64,000 nucleotides of DNA from Flavobacteriales bacterium (GCA_016710685.1 JADJVC010000002.1:496001-560000); one strand, 5' to 3'. Positions 1 to 9,521 are shown, counted from the stretch's first letter. Translations and numbers: made by a program. The notes: generated by a model not told the origin, from the letters alone.

Positions 1-1079
1 GCCACGGTAATGCCGAACTGCGCGCCGTGCGTGTGCCCGGCCAGCATCAGGTCGATGCCCGTGTCGCGCACTTGCGCGTCCCAGTGCGTGGGGTCGTGGC
101 TCATCAGCAGGCGGAATGCGGATGGGTCCGTGCCCGCGACGGCCTTGGCGAGGTTGCCGTATTGCTGAAAACGTGTGCCCCAGTTCTGCACGCCGATCAA
201 GGTGAAGCGCTCGCCGTCCTTTTCTATCGGCAAGTGCTCATCCAGCAGTAGGCGGAAGCCCATGGTGCGGTGGTGAATCTTCAATTGATCCAGGTTCGCG
301 GCCTTTTCGGCGGCGCTGGGCCAACTGGAATAGTCGCCATAATCGTGGTTGCCGAGGATGGAGAATTTACCGATCGAAGCCTTTAGTCCGCTTAATTTTT
401 CAAGCCAAGGCTCGGCTTCGTCGGCGAAATTGTTCACCAGGTCGCCGGTGAAGAGGATGAGGTCCGGCCGTTGCTCGTTGATGAGGTCGATGCCGCGCTG
501 CACCACCTCCGTTCCGGTGCTGAAACTGCCGAGGTGCATATCGCTGATCTGCACGATCCGCAGCCCGTCAAAGGCCTTGGGCAGGTTGCGCGCCTTCACC
601 TTCACTTGGGCCACGTTGAAGTTGCGCCACCCGCGTGTAAGTCCGTACAGCACACCGGCAAAGGGGATCGCCGCCAGCGCCAGTCCGAGTTGTGAAAGGA
701 ACCGCAAACGTCCGCCGTCCACAGCATCGGCAGCCGCGCCGGGCGCCATCTTGCACCACGCCCAGCGACCCAGTTCAAGCAGGTCCTCGAGTCCGTGGAA
801 AAGGATGACGACCACCTTCGGTAAAAGCAAAAGCACGAAGATGCCGATGACTGAATAGAGGTAAGCGCTGTTGCGCACGGACCGGAGCTCCTCCATGCGG
901 AACACACCGAATGCGATTACGGCCATCATCGCGATGCTCACGGCCCAGTAAGTGATGCGCAGTACGCGTTGCACCCCCGCGCTCCACTGGCCGGTGGCGG
1001 TATGTATGCCGCGCCAAGCGTACCAGTCTATTAGGAAGAGGACGAGGATGACGAGAGCGAGGCGGAGGAGGGTTGACAT
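1..1079 (-). CDS. Metallophosphoesterase with N-terminal membrane domain (3' end outside window)
   Basis: I translated this reading frame directly; it runs off the left edge of the window. The first ~150 residues hold about four hydrophobic segments. A calcineurin-like phosphoesterase domain follows: a D-x-H motif in ISDMHLG (about residues 178-184), FTGDLVN (~210-216), LGNHDYG (~245), MSHDP, and LAGHTHGAQFG near the window edge. These are the metal-binding motifs of the YkuE/YaeI-like family, which acts on phosphoesters at the membrane. The substrate cannot be told. The start at 1079 gives a hydrophobic N-terminus and has a GACCTTCG box 6 nt upstream, so a leaderless transcript is possible. 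It is divergent from the gene at 1174. Confidence 0.88.
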   Translation of the reverse strand, partial: MSTLLRLALVILVLFLIDWYAWRGIHTATGQWSAGVQRVLRITYWAVSIAMMAVIAFGVFRMEELRSVRNSAYLYSVIGIFVLLLLPKVVVILFHGLEDLLELGRWAWCKMAPGAAADAVDGGRLRFLSQLGLALAAIPFAGVLYGLTRGWRNFNVAQVKVKARNLPKAFDGLRIVQISDMHLGSFSTGTEVVQRGIDLINEQRPDLILFTGDLVNNFADEAEPWLEKLSGLKASIGKFSILGNHDYGDYSSWPSAAEKAANLDQLKIHHRTMGFRLLLDEHLPIEKDGERFTLIGVQNWGTRFQQYGNLAKAVAGTDPSAFRLLMSHDPTHWDAQVRDTGIDLMLAGHTHGAQFGITV

Positions 1080-1173
1080 GGGGGGCGAAGGTCGGAATGG
1101 GAGGGGGTTCTTACATGTTTCAATGAGCAAATGCTATCAACCATTAACCAGTTGAATATCTTGCTCCCTGAAA

Positions 1174-2628
1174 ATGAAGATGTTTTGGACAAGGAGAATT
1201 ACGGTTGCTGCGCTAAGTGTGGTTCTGATTGCCGAAATGGGGACTGCGCAAACAACTTGGCGACGCGCATTTGGCGCATTGGGTCCAGACGAAGGCCGAT
1301 CAGTAAGAACAATGGCAAATGGTCACATTGTAGTTGCGGGGTCCACTGGTAGTTTCGGGGCAGGTACATCAGATATATATCTTTTGGAACTCAATGGTGA
1401 TGGGGAGTTGCAATGGTCATATACCATAGGCGGCCCAATGATCGAGCAGGCATCTTCGTTGTTAGCAATGCAGGATGGCGGTTGGCTAATCATCGGGTCA
1501 ACCAATGATGAATCTGGAACAGGTGGATATGACGGGCAATTGACCCGAACGGACGCGCTTGGGACAGTTGAATGGCAGCATACGTATGGTGGAACTTCTT
1601 GGGATTTCTTTCACGGTGGCGCAGCAATGCCGGATGGAGGTGCGATAATCTGCGGTGAAACTTTCAGTGAAGGTTTAGGTGGAGATGCTTGGTTGGTGCG
1701 AACGAATGCCAGTGGCGATACCATTTGGACAAAGCACTTCGGAGGGGCGGGATCAGATTTGGCTAATTCTGTGATTTCGACATCGGATGGGGGCATTGCG
1801 TTCGCTGGAGCAACAACTGGAACAGATGGAAATGAAAATGCTTATGTCTTAAAATTCGACGCACTTGAAAACTTGCAATGGATGCAATCATATGGTGGTG
1901 ACAGTTTGGATTTTGGTCGGGATATACTCCAAACCCAGGATGGAGGGTTTTCAATTGTCGGTGCCACTCGGAGTTTTTCCCAATGGGTCGAACACTATCA
2001 CTTCAAAGTAGATGCTATTGGAGTTCTTCAGTGGGAGAAGCATTGGGGCCAAGTGGGTGACCAAGAAGCGTATCAACATATTCAAATGTCCAGTGGTGAG
2101 TTTGTTACAACGGGTTGGACCACAACTTCAGGAGGTGGAGGTAAGGACATGTTCATTTTCCTTTGTGATGGTCAAGGTGATTTCATTGCACAACACACCT
2201 TCGGCGGGGCTGAAGACGATGAAGGTTTTTCATTGGATACCATTGCCGGTGGTTTTGTCGCGTGCGGGGTCACTTCATCATACGGAGCCGGAAGTAATGA
2301 TGTCTTCGTAGTACGAACCGACTCAAATGCGAACACAGCCACTGAGATTGTGACTACATACTTCGACCCCCTCTCAATTCCAACCCCGGGCACATCTTCA
2401 AAGCCCATCATTTACCCCAATCCCACCTATGGACCGGTGTTACTTTCTAATCCTGAAGTATGGCAGCGTGTGGCGCTGTTCGATGCCATCGGTCGGACAC
2501 TCCACACATGGAAGCCTCCTTACGCGGAAATCGAAATTTCAGATCTGCAAAACGGAACCTATTTTCTCCGTTGCACGGACCGCAGCGGTCAGGTTACTAG
2601 CTCGCCCTTGATCTTGCAAAAGCATTGA
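1174..2628 (+). CDS. Secreted T9SS type A sorting-domain protein with propeller-like repeats
   Basis: This is a 484-residue protein with a signal peptide (about residues 1-26, cut after GTAQ). Six or so repeats of ~55 residues follow, of the type 'DGG..i.G.t.s.g.g..Dayl...d..G...W...yGG', resembling delta-60/SBBP beta-propeller repeats. The last ~75 residues form a T9SS type A C-terminal domain starting at YPNPT and ending GTYFLRC...LILQKH. It is expected to be exported across the outer membrane by the type IX system and to be anchored or released at the surface. The ligand or function is unknown. Base composition is visibly richer in A+T than in the neighbours. The next gene starts 4 nt after its stop. 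Confidence 0.87.
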   Translation: MKMFWTRRITVAALSVVLIAEMGTAQTTWRRAFGALGPDEGRSVRTMANGHIVVAGSTGSFGAGTSDIYLLELNGDGELQWSYTIGGPMIEQASSLLAMQDGGWLIIGSTNDESGTGGYDGQLTRTDALGTVEWQHTYGGTSWDFFHGGAAMPDGGAIICGETFSEGLGGDAWLVRTNASGDTIWTKHFGGAGSDLANSVISTSDGGIAFAGATTGTDGNENAYVLKFDALENLQWMQSYGGDSLDFGRDILQTQDGGFSIVGATRSFSQWVEHYHFKVDAIGVLQWEKHWGQVGDQEAYQHIQMSSGEFVTTGWTTTSGGGGKDMFIFLCDGQGDFIAQHTFGGAEDDEGFSLDTIAGGFVACGVTSSYGAGSNDVFVVRTDSNANTATEIVTTYFDPLSIPTPGTSSKPIIYPNPTYGPVLLSNPEVWQRVALFDAIGRTLHTWKPPYAEIEISDLQNGTYFLRCTDRSGQVTSSPLILQKH

Positions 2629-2632
2629 TACC

Positions 2633-4045
2633 GTGGATCGGACACTCGCCCGCAAGTCGGTTTTATTCCTTGGGCATGTCACGTTCATTGTGCTGTTCGT
2701 GCTTGCTTGGAATCACGCCGACCTGCGCACAACCTCTGGAGATACCGCGTTTCAGGTCTTCAAGTGGGTGAACAACGCCGGTTGGACGGTTGAAGCACAC
2801 CGTTATTCGGCTATCCTTCCGCAGGCCGCAGTGAAATGCTTTCGGCTCTTCAATGCGCCATTGACTTTGCTGTTGCTGGTCGCTTCCGTGGCCCATGTGC
2901 TTGTGGCGTACGCCGTGTTCCTCATTTGCCTCTTAGGCCTGAGGGCTCCGCGTGCGGCCTTGGCCACGGCATTGGCTGCGGTGCTTTGTACGCGACTTAC
3001 GTTTTACGGCCCGGTGTTGGAGGCGAATTATTTATTGTGCTATCCGTTCTTATTCTTTGGCCTAGTGGAACATGTAGGCCGTGCTTCGGTCGGTGTCACT
3101 GGCGGGGTGAGCTTGATAATCGCAGGGGCGATCACGCTTTTAGTCCACCCGCTCGGTTGGTTGATCCTGCTGTTCGGCGTGGTTTATCTCTGGTCCGTGG
3201 GTGAGTTGAAAGTCAAAGCCGTGTTGGTCATTTCAATCGGTCTGATCATCGGTGCCGGGATGGTGCGTTTGCTCTTTCCGCCCACTGTTTACGAGCAAAC
3301 GCAGTACGCCCATCTTCGAGATTCACTGTCATCTTTGGGTCTTGGCGCAGAATGGGACTCGTGGGATTTTCTTGTCGGCCACACGTTCTCTCTAACAACG
3401 AATTACTTACCGGCTTTAGTTGTATTCCTCCTTGTATGCACGGTATTGATGGCGCGGAAACATTGGAAGGCAGCGATGGTGCTCTTTTTTGGAGTGGTCG
3501 GTTTTCTGGCGCTGTCCATGGTCACCTTCCGTTCAGGCGATACCGCGATCATGCTGGATCGCGCATTTTTGCCAGTTGCCTCTTTAATTGCACTTCCATC
3601 CGTTTACCTGCTTTGGGAGGTGCGTGGCCGTTGGGCCATGGTAGGAATAGTAATGTTCGTGCTCGTCTTATTCATCAAGCTCCGAGACATTTCCTTTGCA
3701 TCACGGCCTGCTCAAGAGCAATTTACGCGGGTCGAGCAATTGCTTAAAGAGATGCGCTTGGAAAGGTTAGCGAAGGTGGAGGTGAGCAAGGCGGAAATGC
3801 AAGGCAGGTCGATTGATGTGAGCTGGTCTTTGCCGTACGCTACGCTACTTATCAGTTCGATGGAAGGGCCAAGCCATTCCGCGACGGTGCGCATAGAGCG
3901 GCATATTCCGAATGTTCCGGAAGACATCCTCAGCCCAGAAATGTTGCTAAGCCTTGAACAAACGACTTTGCAATTGGACAAGCGCTACTTCCAATTACCA
4001 CAGGTTCCTTACGTTCACTTTCCAATAGCCCCCCATGTCAATTGA
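2633..4045 (+). CDS. Polytopic inner-membrane protein of unknown function
   Basis: This is a 470-residue protein with a GTG start, 4 nt after the preceding stop. Ten or so hydrophobic segments run from residue ~10 to ~355, followed by a soluble C-terminal tail of ~110 residues. The overall shape (short loop with a conserved-looking acidic/aromatic first periplasmic loop, many helices) resembles GT-C-like glycosyltransferases or EPS-associated membrane proteins. No diagnostic motif is visible, so no function is assigned. It overlaps the next gene by 11 nt, implying translational coupling. Confidence 0.75.
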   Translation: MDRTLARKSVLFLGHVTFIVLFVLAWNHADLRTTSGDTAFQVFKWVNNAGWTVEAHRYSAILPQAAVKCFRLFNAPLTLLLLVASVAHVLVAYAVFLICLLGLRAPRAALATALAAVLCTRLTFYGPVLEANYLLCYPFLFFGLVEHVGRASVGVTGGVSLIIAGAITLLVHPLGWLILLFGVVYLWSVGELKVKAVLVISIGLIIGAGMVRLLFPPTVYEQTQYAHLRDSLSSLGLGAEWDSWDFLVGHTFSLTTNYLPALVVFLLVCTVLMARKHWKAAMVLFFGVVGFLALSMVTFRSGDTAIMLDRAFLPVASLIALPSVYLLWEVRGRWAMVGIVMFVLVLFIKLRDISFASRPAQEQFTRVEQLLKEMRLERLAKVEVSKAEMQGRSIDVSWSLPYATLLISSMEGPSHSATVRIERHIPNVPEDILSPEMLLSLEQTTLQLDKRYFQLPQVPYVHFPIAPHVN

Positions 4046-4745
4046 AACCACTCTCGTCCCCTGGCTGCTTGGCATCCATGCCACGGCGGGCGGCATTGCG
4101 TTGGTTGTAGCGCCGTTGGCGATGATGACGCACAAAGGCGGCGATTGGCACCGGCGCTGGGGGAAAGTATTTTTTTATGGAATGATCGTAGTGTGCGCCA
4201 CGGCGATCACGCTGGGGATCCTGCATCCGAAGAACTTCTGGCTGGCGCTGGTGGCGGTTTTCAGCTTTTACTTGGTGGCATCCGGCTATCGTTCGCTGTA
4301 TCTCAAAAAGCTGCACAAGGGCATTCGTCCGGCGAAGATGGACATTGCCTTGCAAGGCATAGCTGGGTTGGTAAATGGAAGTCTGTTGATCTGGGGGTTG
4401 GCACATCTCATCTTGGGGACAGTGAACACGCAGGCCATCCTATTCACGGTGTTCGGGTTGATCGGCACGTTGATGGTGGTTTCCGGCATCATGAAATTCT
4501 ATCGCCAGCGGCACGACAAAAGGGAGTGGATGTATGGCCACATCGGTGGCTTCCTCGGCGGTTACATCGCTACGGTCTCGGCCTTTTCAGCGGTGAACCT
4601 CACGATGATCAAACCGATATGGCTTCAGTGGCTTTGGCCCACTATCATTGGTGTCCCATTGATCTTCCTTACGATCTGGCGGCTGAAACGGCGCTTCGTG
4701 AAAGGCGAGCGGTTGCGGAGTTTCGCGGATGTACGGATTAAGTGA
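4035..4745 (+). CDS. DUF2306-like membrane protein
   Basis: This is a 236-residue protein with about seven transmembrane helices. The N-terminal pattern 'LGIHATAGGIALVVAPLAM...KGGDWHRRWGKVFFYGM' is characteristic of small bacterial membrane proteins annotated DUF2306. A histidine in the first helix and the basic HRRWGKV loop are the conserved elements. Biochemical function is unknown for the family. The ATG lies inside the 3' end of the preceding gene. It ends just before the inverted-repeat element at 4751. Confidence 0.65.
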   Translation: MSIETTLVPWLLGIHATAGGIALVVAPLAMMTHKGGDWHRRWGKVFFYGMIVVCATAITLGILHPKNFWLALVAVFSFYLVASGYRSLYLKKLHKGIRPAKMDIALQGIAGLVNGSLLIWGLAHLILGTVNTQAILFTVFGLIGTLMVVSGIMKFYRQRHDKREWMYGHIGGFLGGYIATVSAFSAVNLTMIKPIWLQWLWPTIIGVPLIFLTIWRLKRRFVKGERLRSFADVRIK

Positions 4746-4750
4746 AGGTT

Positions 4751-5000
4751 TTAACCGCGGAGGGCGCGGAGAACGCAGAGAGAGGTTCACCGCCAAGACG
4801 CGTAGAACGCCAGGAAGAGTTTTAACCGCGGACGACGCAGCGAGGTTTTGCCAGTGCTGACGGCATCAAATCTTACTGCTACCGGGCTGAAACTGATGAA
4901 GCAAATGCAGGAGGTGATGTCGGTAACCTGACAACTCAAAACGGACAGATGACAACTATTCGTGGAGTTCCTCTGCGTTCTCTGCGCCCTCCGCGGTTAA
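4751..5000. repeat. Intergenic element bounded by 30-bp inverted repeats
   Basis: The arms at 4751-4780 and 4971-5000 are inverted copies of each other and match at 29 of 30 positions. They share the core CCGCGGAGGGCGC and the GAACGCAGAG tail. Two degenerate copies of the same 'accGCgga.gacGCag' motif lie inside (about 4786-4818 and 4822-4850). No ORF is present. It fills the interval between the DUF2306-like gene and the deacetylase. It resembles the small dispersed 'ccgcggaggacgcagag' intergenic repeats seen in many environmental genomes, and could be a non-autonomous mobile element. Confidence 0.7.
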
Positions 5001-5030
5001 ACAACCCCCAGCGGTTTACTTTGCACAACC

Positions 5031-5888
5031 ATGCACAAGTCCGTTTTTTCCGTCGACGTCGAGGAGTGGTTCCACATCCTTGACGTGCCTTCCACGCCTG
5101 CGTTGGCGGAATGGGGCGCGCTGGAGTCGCGGGTGGAGAAGAGCTTCCGGTCTATGCTGGAAGTTTTTGCGGAGAAGCAAGTGCGCACCACGCTTTTCTT
5201 CCTCGCTTGGGTGGTGGAGCGGTACCCGCATTTGGTGCGCGAGGCCGTCGCGGGCGGGCACGAGATCGCATCACACGGGTACGCGCACGAATTGGTTTTC
5301 AAGCAGGCCCGCACGACCTTCACTGCGGACATTACGAAGGCGAAGGACATCATTGAGCAGGCGGCTGGCATTGCTGTGCGGGGCTATCGCGCACCGGGAT
5401 TTTCGGTAACAAAGGAGACGCCTTGGTTCTTCGATTCCGTGGCCGAAGCGGGTTACACGTACGACAGTTCCATTTTTCCGGCGGAACGAAGCCATGGCGG
5501 CTTGGCGGGCGCGTTGGCCGTTCCGCACGTGGTTGGTACAACGCATGGCGAACTTGTGGAATTCCCTGTTTCGATGTCGTCCATGTTCGGCAAGCCGATG
5601 TATTTTTTCGGCGGTGGTTACTTGCGTTTTTTCCCTTACTCGCTCATGCTTTCCAAAGCGAAAGATGTGCTGAAGGAAGAGCGTCCGGTGGTGTTCTACC
5701 TGCATCCGCGCGAGGTGGACCCGGACCATCCGAAATTGCCGATGAGCGCCAAACGCCGCTTTATGACTTACCATAATTTGCGCAGCACCATGCCCAAAAT
5801 GCGGCGGATTTTCGACGACCTGCCCATGACAACTTTCGGGGCCATCGTGGATGCCGGTACCGCTGCTTTTCCCCGCGCTCCACGATGA
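5031..5888 (+). CDS. Polysaccharide deacetylase (NodB homology, DUF3473 type)
   Basis: This is a 285-residue carbohydrate esterase of family 4. It is expected to remove N- or O-acetyl groups from an exopolysaccharide or peptidoglycan. The catalytic Asp lies in SVDVEEW (residues 7-13). The metal-binding H-x3-H is SHGYAH (H82, H86), and RGYRAPGFS forms the catalytic groove. The C-terminal PVVFYLHPREVDPDHP is typical of the XrtA/EPS-associated DUF3473 group. It starts a run of same-strand EPS genes and ends 4 nt into the next gene. A TTACTTTG box lies 7 nt upstream of the ATG, suggesting a promoter with a leaderless start. Confidence 0.9.
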   Translation: MHKSVFSVDVEEWFHILDVPSTPALAEWGALESRVEKSFRSMLEVFAEKQVRTTLFFLAWVVERYPHLVREAVAGGHEIASHGYAHELVFKQARTTFTADITKAKDIIEQAAGIAVRGYRAPGFSVTKETPWFFDSVAEAGYTYDSSIFPAERSHGGLAGALAVPHVVGTTHGELVEFPVSMSSMFGKPMYFFGGGYLRFFPYSLMLSKAKDVLKEERPVVFYLHPREVDPDHPKLPMSAKRRFMTYHNLRSTMPKMRRIFDDLPMTTFGAIVDAGTAAFPRAPR

Positions 5889-6952
5889 AAAAGGTACTCT
5901 TTCTCTATACAGAGACAGCGCCGTATTTCATGGCGAGCGTGGCGCGTTTAGTGAAGGACCACGGGGTGGAGGCGCACATCGTACGCTGGCCGGTGAACAA
6001 GGAAGCGCCATTCGAAATGGAGGTGCCGCAAGGCATAACCGTGCATGAGCGGGGCGATTTCAACGACACTTCGCTGCGGCGTTTCGTGAACAACCTGAAA
6101 CCGAATATCGTGCTCACCAGTGGTTGGGTGGACAAAACGTATTTGCAAGTGTGCCGTGATGTACACCAGCGTGGCGTGCCCACGGTGATGTGCAGCGACA
6201 CCGCGTGGCGCGGCGGCTTGAAACAGTGGGCAGCGGTAGGAGCGGCGCGGCTATGGCTGAATCGCACGTTCAGCCACGCATGGGTTACAGGTGAAGCGCA
6301 AGCGATGTATGCTGAATACTTGGGCTTCAAACGGGACCGCATCAAGCGCGGATTTTACACCGCCGACTTGGACCGTTTCGCGCCGTTGCAGAAACAGTTC
6401 GAGGTGAAGAAGTCCGCGGAATTCCCGCACCGGTTTCTCTGCGTCGCGCGCTACATCCCCAGCAAGGGGCACCAGTACATGGTGGAAGCATTCGCAGAAC
6501 TGTGCGATTCGAACGAAGCAAGCGATTGGGAGCTGTGGTGCATCGGCACGGGCGAGCTGCATCCTTTGACGCACGCGCATCCGCGCATTAAGCACATCGG
6601 CTTCGTGCAGGCGGACGAAGTTTGGAAGTACATGGAGCAGAGCGGCGTTTTCATTCTGCCCAGCTTGTACGAACCATGGGGCGTGGTGGTGCATGAGCAT
6701 GCCGCAGCCGGTTTCCCGTTGCTGCTGAGCGATGCCGTCGGCGCGCGTCACCGCTTTCTGAAAGAAGGCCGGAATGGCAGCTGCTTTATCGCGGGGAACA
6801 AGGAAAGTTTGAAGAAGACTTTCCGCGCGGTGATCGCCACGCCGGATGCGGAGCTGGTGGCGATGGGCTTACGTAGCGCGGAGCTGGCCACGGATTGGGG
6901 GCCGAAGGAATGGGCTGCTATAGTGATGGACTTCATCGCGGAGCGCAAATGA
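5885..6952 (+). CDS. Glycosyltransferase family 4
   Basis: This is a 355-residue GT-B glycosyltransferase. The N-terminal half holds an acceptor-binding Rossmann-like domain. The C-terminal half shows the GT4 signature: RFLCVARYIPSKGHQYMVEAF, a GTGELHPL segment and the donor-binding E-x7-E region (LPSLYEPWGVVVHEHAAAGFPLL). It probably transfers a sugar to a lipid-linked intermediate of the exopolysaccharide made by this cluster. It overlaps the deacetylase (4 nt) and the next glycosyltransferase (ATGA overlap at 6949), so it is translationally coupled on both sides. Confidence 0.9.
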   Translation: MKKVLFLYTETAPYFMASVARLVKDHGVEAHIVRWPVNKEAPFEMEVPQGITVHERGDFNDTSLRRFVNNLKPNIVLTSGWVDKTYLQVCRDVHQRGVPTVMCSDTAWRGGLKQWAAVGAARLWLNRTFSHAWVTGEAQAMYAEYLGFKRDRIKRGFYTADLDRFAPLQKQFEVKKSAEFPHRFLCVARYIPSKGHQYMVEAFAELCDSNEASDWELWCIGTGELHPLTHAHPRIKHIGFVQADEVWKYMEQSGVFILPSLYEPWGVVVHEHAAAGFPLLLSDAVGARHRFLKEGRNGSCFIAGNKESLKKTFRAVIATPDAELVAMGLRSAELATDWGPKEWAAIVMDFIAERK

Positions 6953-7950
6953 GCAAACCGAAAGTGCTCGTCTTCATCGACTGGTACTTGCCGGGCTACA
7001 AGGCTGGCGGACCTGTACGCAGCCTTGCGAATTTGGTGGACCACCTGCGCGACCGCATCGACTTCCACATCGTGACGCGCAACACGGAGTACACGGAAAG
7101 CGCGCCCTATCCGGGCATTCAGCCGGATACCTGGACCGAATTAGCGGGTGGCGAAAAGGTTTGGTATACTTCCGAAGTAGGCACTTCGCGCAACGTGTGG
7201 AAGCAGATATTGAAGGAGCAAAATTGGGATTCAGTTTACATCAACGGACTGTATTCGTGGTGGTACAACATCCTTCCGTTGTGGCTTTCGCGAAGTATGA
7301 AAGTGCGGCGCATCGTGGCTGTACGCGGCATGTTGGCCAGCGGGGCCATGCAGCATGGTGCGCTGAAGAAGCTGTTGTTCCTCTCGTTCGCCCGCATGGT
7401 GGACTTGTACAAAGGCGTACATTTTCAAGCCACGAATGAAGAAGAAGCCAAGGATGTCCGACTGCACATTTTGAAGCATGCCGAAGTTTCCATCGTACCG
7501 AATTTGTCGCGCAAAGTCGCGGCTGAAAAAGTGCCTATCACGAAAGAAATTGGAGCAGTAAAACTGGTGAGCATAGCGCGGATCGCGGTGGAGAAAAACA
7601 CGCTGTTGGCGATAGAAAGCCTGCGGAACGTGAAGGGCAAGGTGCAATTCAATCTTTACGGGCCGGTGTACGATGAAGCCTACTGGGCCAAGTGCCAGGA
7701 AGCCATCGCCGCGCTACCCGCTGAAGTGAAGGTGGAATGGAAGCACACGGTACCGCCGGAAGAAGTGCCGAGGATATTGGCTGCGCACCACGCACTTTTC
7801 ATGCCCAGTGCGGGAGAGAATTTTGGGCACACCATGCTGGAGGCACTTTCCGCCGGGCGGCCCTTGCTCATCAGCGACCGCACGCCGTGGAGGGGCTTGG
7901 AGCGGGAGCATGCTGGATGGGACCTGCCGTTGGCGCCAGCGGGCGGGAGG
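6949..7950 (+). CDS. Glycosyltransferase family 4 (3' end lost in poly-G tract)
   Basis: The start at 6949 overlaps the upstream TGA. The N-terminus (VFIDWYLPGYKAGGPVRSL) and the C-terminal donor-binding stretch (MPSAGENFGHTMLEALSAGRPLLISD) identify a GT4 EPS glycosyltransferase. The protein is recognisable to about GWDLPLAP (~7935), where a helical C-terminus of some 50-60 residues would be expected. Instead the frame enters a G-rich low-complexity stretch. The formal ORF continues through it to 8670 and fuses with the acetyltransferase. I regard that fusion as false and give an approximate end. Confidence 0.8.
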
Positions 7951-8033
7951 CCCGGGACGCGGGGGTTGAAGGGGGAAGGGGGGGCGAGGGGGGGGGGGGG
8001 AGGGGGGGGAAGGGGGGGGGGGGGGGGGCCGGA
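7937..8033. other. G-rich low-complexity stretch, probable assembly artefact
   Basis: From about 7937 the + strand turns into almost uninterrupted G runs (up to ~18 in a row near 8012-8028), with only scattered other bases. Nothing else in the window looks like it. It sits exactly where the C-terminus of one gene and the 5' flank of the next should be, and it encodes only Gly/Arg-rich sequence. Signal-less G calls or a failed GC-rich gap closure would give this pattern. Confidence 0.75.
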
Positions 8034-8050
8034 GGCGAAACCACCCGAGC

Positions 8051-8670
8051 ATGAAGTTGTTCAAACCACGACAGAAGCACGCCCCACCGCCGATCTTAGC
8101 CGCTTCAACAACGCGGACTTCCCGTTGGGCGCGGGGTTCGTCAAACGCACGCTGTGGTACTACGTGAATGCGCTGTTCTTCATCAATCCGCTTTTCCCGT
8201 TCCGTTCGCCGAAGCCATTTTTGCTCCGGCTCTTCGGTGCGAGAGTGGGGAAAGGGGTGGTGATCCATCCGGGTGTCAACATCAAATTCCCTTGGAAGCT
8301 TATCATCGGCGACCATGTATGGATCGGGCAGCGGGCGTGGTTGGACAACATCGACCAGCTCACCATCCACAGCAATGTGGTGATCAGCCAAGGGGCCATG
8401 CTCATCCTTGGCAGCCACGATTACAAAAAGGTTGATTACCCCACATTGGCTGGTCCCTTGGTGCTGGAAGAAGGCAGTTGGGTAGGAGCGGGAGCGCTGG
8501 TACTGGGCGGCGTAACGCTACATAGCCATGCCCTGCTTGCGGCTGGCAGCGTAGCGGGAAAAGACTTGGACGCTTATACCATCTACCGCGGAAATCCGGC
8601 GATGGCCGTTCGTGAGCGGGTGATGGAAGGGGACGCGCGAGGATCAAAAAAACCTGCTCAGGAAGCATGA
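8051..8670 (+). CDS. WcaF-like colanic-acid-type acetyltransferase (left-handed beta-helix), N-terminal frameshift likely
   Basis: From DLSRFNN (8092) the frame reads as a typical WcaF-family acyltransferase. It has YVNALFFINPLFPF, then hexapeptide repeats (VGKGVVIHPGVNIKFP, IGDHVWIG, VWIGQRAWLDNI, ISQGAMLILGSHDY, WVGAGALVLGGV) and a C-terminal YRGNPAMAV. It would O-acetylate a sugar of the exopolysaccharide. The ATG at 8051 (MKLFKPRQKHAP) is in another frame. One base missing from the CCCC at ~8084 would join the two. The stop overlaps the GT2 start at 8667. Confidence 0.8.
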
Positions 8671-9422
8671 AAGTTTCCGTGATCACCGTGTGCTACAACT
8701 CCGTGACGGAGATCGAGGAGACCATCCGCAGCGTGATGGTGCAGGACCACGCGGACATTGAACACATCGTGATCGACGGAGGCAGCACCGACGGCACGCA
8801 GGACAAGATCAAGCGTTACTCCGAGTGCATATCGCATTTTGTGAGTGAAAAGGATGCCGGTGTGTACGACGCTATGAACAAAGGCCTGAAGCTGGCCACT
8901 GGCGACGTGGTCGCCTTTGTGAATGCGGGCGACATGATGGCCACGCGGAACACGGTAAGCTACATGGTGCGGGCTTTCGAGGAAGGCGATTGTGACGTGA
9001 TATACGGCGACGCGTTGATGGTGGACCCGGACGACATCACGAAGGTGAAGCGTTTCTGGAAAGGCGGCGAATACAAGCGCGAGAATTTCCGCAAAGGCTG
9101 GATGCCCCCTCATTTGGGCACCTACATCCGGAAGCGCGCTTACGACCGGTTCGGACTGTTCAACACGGAATTGAGCGTAAGCGCGGATTATGAACTGATG
9201 TTCCGCTTCCTCTACAAACACAAGCTCAGTGCGCGATACGTCCCGAAAGTTTTGGTACGCTTCCGGCTCGGCGGAGTAAGCAACCGTTCGTTTGCGCATG
9301 TTTGGCGCGCTAATGTTGAAGTTTATAAGGCTTGGAAATTGAACGGCGAGTCCGTTTCGCCCTTGATCATACTGCGAAAGCCGCTGGCGAAAGTGCTGCA
9401 GATGGTGAAGCGGTCGGGGTAG
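8667..9422 (+). CDS. Glycosyltransferase family 2 (WcaE-like)
   Basis: This is a 251-residue GT-A glycosyltransferase. It shows SVITVCYNSVTEIEETIRSV, the IDGGSTDGT nucleotide-sugar motif, SEKDAGVYDAMNKGL and the NAGDMMA metal-binding position, then DVIYGD and a C-terminal SADYELMFRFL. This arrangement is typical of WcaE/colanic-acid-type family 2 enzymes. The ATG overlaps the TGA of the acetyltransferase. It is the last gene of the EPS run that begins at 5031. Confidence 0.92.
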   Translation: MKVSVITVCYNSVTEIEETIRSVMVQDHADIEHIVIDGGSTDGTQDKIKRYSECISHFVSEKDAGVYDAMNKGLKLATGDVVAFVNAGDMMATRNTVSYMVRAFEEGDCDVIYGDALMVDPDDITKVKRFWKGGEYKRENFRKGWMPPHLGTYIRKRAYDRFGLFNTELSVSADYELMFRFLYKHKLSARYVPKVLVRFRLGGVSNRSFAHVWRANVEVYKAWKLNGESVSPLIILRKPLAKVLQMVKRSG

Positions 9423-9521
9423 GCACGACCAAACTCGGTGAAACTCGATCCAACGCGGCAATTATCTTTATCGCCTGCCATTCACCGGCACATCCATCTA
9501 TTTCCCCCCAAACAAGTAAAC

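Noticed and set aside
6949..8670. A genuine glycosyltransferase-acetyltransferase fusion enzyme
   Set aside because: The join is made only of poly-G sequence, the glycosyltransferase C-terminus is missing, and the acetyltransferase has its own ATG (in another frame) at 8051.
5031..9422. Complete capsule or O-antigen locus
   Set aside because: No polymerase, flippase or initiating transferase is visible. The cluster is only a segment of an EPS pathway.
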